The notes beneath the pieces are model-generated. The model was not told the origin of the DNA, made no database searches, and worked only from the letters and a program-made list of their open reading frames with translations. Made by a program: the position numbers and the translations under genes. A DNA stretch of 8,030 nucleotides from positions 1-8,030 of the forward strand of contig CALMGA010000205.1 in the NCBI GenBank assembly GCA_937863205.1, read 5' to 3'. Below, piece after piece: positions 7,062 through 8,030 of this stretch (its first letter is position 1; every line of letters begins with the position of its first letter). This DNA comes from an uncultured Beijerinckiaceae bacterium (GTDB lineage Bacteria; Pseudomonadota; Alphaproteobacteria; Rhizobiales; Beijerinckiaceae).

Positions 7062-7934
7062 TCAACCCCCTTGGGCAAAGCCGGGGTAGAGGGTCATGCC
7101 GCCGTCCACGAAGAGCGTGGTGCCGGTGACGTAGTCGGCATGATCGGAGGCGAGCCATGCCGCCGCCTGGGCGATATCATCGGGCTCGCCGATGCGCTTG
7201 TAAGGCACAAGCGTCATCAACGACGAGTAAGCCTCCGGAGTGTTCCAGGCGGAGGTGTTGATGGGTGTGCGGATGGCGCCGGGCGCGATGGCGTTGACGC
7301 GGATCCGATGCGGCGCCAGTTCCTGCGCCATCGATTCCATCAGCAGCTTGATGCCGCCTTTCGAGGACGCGTAGTTGACATGCCCAGCCCAGGGGATCGC
7401 CTGGTGCACCGAACTCATGCAGATCATCTTGCCGGCGGCCACCGACACGTCCTCGATCACGCCGCGCCGCATGAACTCGCGCGCCGCCGCCCGCTGGCAC
7501 AGGAACTGCCCCGTCAAGTTGATGCCGATCACCGTGTTCCACTGGTCCAGCGTCATGTCGAGAAAGGCCGCATCCTTCTGCAGGCCGGCATTGCTGACGG
7601 AGACGTGGATGGTTCCAAAGGCAGCGATCACCTTCGCGAACATCGCCTCGACCTCGTCCTCCTTGCTGACGTCGGCCTTCACCACCATCGCGCGGCGCCC
7701 GAAGCCCTCGATCTTATGGGCGACCTCCTCGGCCGTCTCGGGATGGGTGACGTAGTTCACCGCGACATCGCTGCCGGCGCGGGCGAGCCCGATCGCGACC
7801 GCCTCGCCGATCCCCGAATTGGCACCGGTCACGATGGCCGGCTGGCCAAGCAGCATCGCGGGATAGCCGACCTTCGGCATGGGTTCGGTGCCCGGCGGAG
7901 ATGGCGAGTCGGGCTTGCGTTGGTGATCGGTCAT
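7062..7934 (-). CDS. Short-chain dehydrogenase/reductase, glucose 1-dehydrogenase-like
   Basis: A 290-residue classical SDR, a cytoplasmic NAD(P)-dependent alcohol/sugar dehydrogenase. The cofactor motif is TGANSGIG at 36-43, D88 contacts the adenine ring, and NAG is at 115-117. The catalytic tetrad is complete: N139, S175, Y188 and K192. The C-terminal FVDGGMTLYPGF (~275-286) and the NYVTHPETAEE stretch after strand 2 resemble proteins annotated as glucose 1-dehydrogenase; that substrate is not proven. The ATG start is strongly supported by AGGAG at 7-base spacing. That start gives a ~28-residue polar, proline-rich extension (residues 1-28) before the first strand, longer than the usual ~260-residue enzymes. 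No secretion signal is visible in it. The gene converges with the GMC oxidoreductase; both act on hydroxyl groups, so a shared sugar or polyol pathway is possible but only inferred. Confidence 0.94.
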   Translation of the reverse strand: MTDHQRKPDSPSPPGTEPMPKVGYPAMLLGQPAIVTGANSGIGEAVAIGLARAGSDVAVNYVTHPETAEEVAHKIEGFGRRAMVVKADVSKEDEVEAMFAKVIAAFGTIHVSVSNAGLQKDAAFLDMTLDQWNTVIGINLTGQFLCQRAAAREFMRRGVIEDVSVAAGKMICMSSVHQAIPWAGHVNYASSKGGIKLLMESMAQELAPHRIRVNAIAPGAIRTPINTSAWNTPEAYSSLMTLVPYKRIGEPDDIAQAAAWLASDHADYVTGTTLFVDGGMTLYPGFAQGG

Positions 7935-7941
7935 GGGTCGG

Positions 7942-7946
7942 CTCCT
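7942..7946 (-). promoter_or_regulatory. Strong ribosome binding site of the SDR gene
   Basis: AGGAG on the minus strand, 7 bases before the ATG at 7934, is the best Shine-Dalgarno match in the window. It fixes the start and so shows that the unusual N-terminal extension is translated. Confidence 0.8.
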
Positions 7947-7954
7947 GCGGCACG

Positions 7955-8030
7955 CTAACGGGCCGGATCTCCATCCGTTGCACGGGCCGGCGCAGGCGCC
8001 GGCCTGTCGCGATGTTCGTCCGCCGCGAAG
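7955..8030 (-). CDS. Possible C-terminal end of an unidentified protein (edge fragment)
   Basis: Reading leftward from the right edge, one minus-strand frame is open and ends at TAG (7955-7957), 20 bases before the SDR start, encoding a tail rich in Pro, Ala, Asp and Arg. The close spacing would fit an upstream operon partner of the SDR gene. Third-position G/C is unimpressive and no family feature is visible, so this may be non-coding. The hairpin at 7982-8007 lies inside it. Confidence 0.2.
   Translation of the reverse strand, partial: FAADEHRDRPAPAPARATDGDPAR
7982..8007. other. GC-rich hairpin upstream of the SDR gene
   Basis: GGCCGGCG (7985-7992) and CGCCGGCC (7997-8004) form a perfect 8-bp stem with a CAGG loop. 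It extends to 11 bp with one G-T wobble if read on the plus strand. No T run follows on either strand. It could be a terminator for an upstream gene, part of a GC-rich coding tail, or a leader structure. Confidence 0.4.

Noticed and set aside
5405..7078. 557-codon minus-strand open frame opposite the GMC gene
   Set aside because: The GMC frame has all family motifs in order; the antisense product has none and is low-complexity.
1..8030. tRNA, rRNA, CRISPR or insertion-sequence content
   Set aside because: No cloverleaf, no regularly spaced repeats, no transposase-like frame and no terminal inverted repeats were seen on reading both strands.

Overview
The window is GC-rich chromosomal DNA with strong G/C bias at third codon positions. 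The proteins and gene order look alphaproteobacterial, probably Hyphomicrobiales (Methylobacterium-like or a relative). The evidence is the style of the GuaA and RsmB sequences and an intergenic element with two copies of TAGAGCATCG, a type of short repeat I associate with that order. The taxonomic call is inference.

Left half (1-3581), all on the minus strand: a MAPEG-family membrane protein overlaps rsmB (16S rRNA m5C967 methyltransferase) by ATGA. A 439-base gap with no convincing gene follows, then guaA (GMP synthase), whose C-terminus runs off the left edge. This is core housekeeping: GMP supply and ribosome maturation.

Middle (3582-5217): a 182-base gap holds the repeat element, including a perfect 12-bp hairpin that may end the transcript arriving from the right. 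Then come two minus-strand genes, transcribed in the order doxX-like membrane protein then a two-domain VOC (glyoxalase/dioxygenase fold) protein. They are 62 bases apart and probably form one operon.

Right half (5218-8030): a 184-base divergent region separates doxX from a plus-strand FAD-dependent GMC oxidoreductase. This converges, with a 31-base gap, on a minus-strand short-chain dehydrogenase of the glucose-1-dehydrogenase type that has a strong ribosome binding site. The last ~95 bases hold a GC-rich hairpin and possibly the end of another minus-strand gene.

The four middle and right genes (DoxX, VOC, GMC, SDR) look like an accessory redox or detoxification group beside the housekeeping block; shared function is inference. 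I saw no mobile element genes, CRISPR array, rRNA or tRNA. I did not find a clearly undescribed system. The best leads are the VOC protein, whose metal ligands survive only in its two central modules, and the GMC enzyme's cysteine cluster with one expected cysteine missing.
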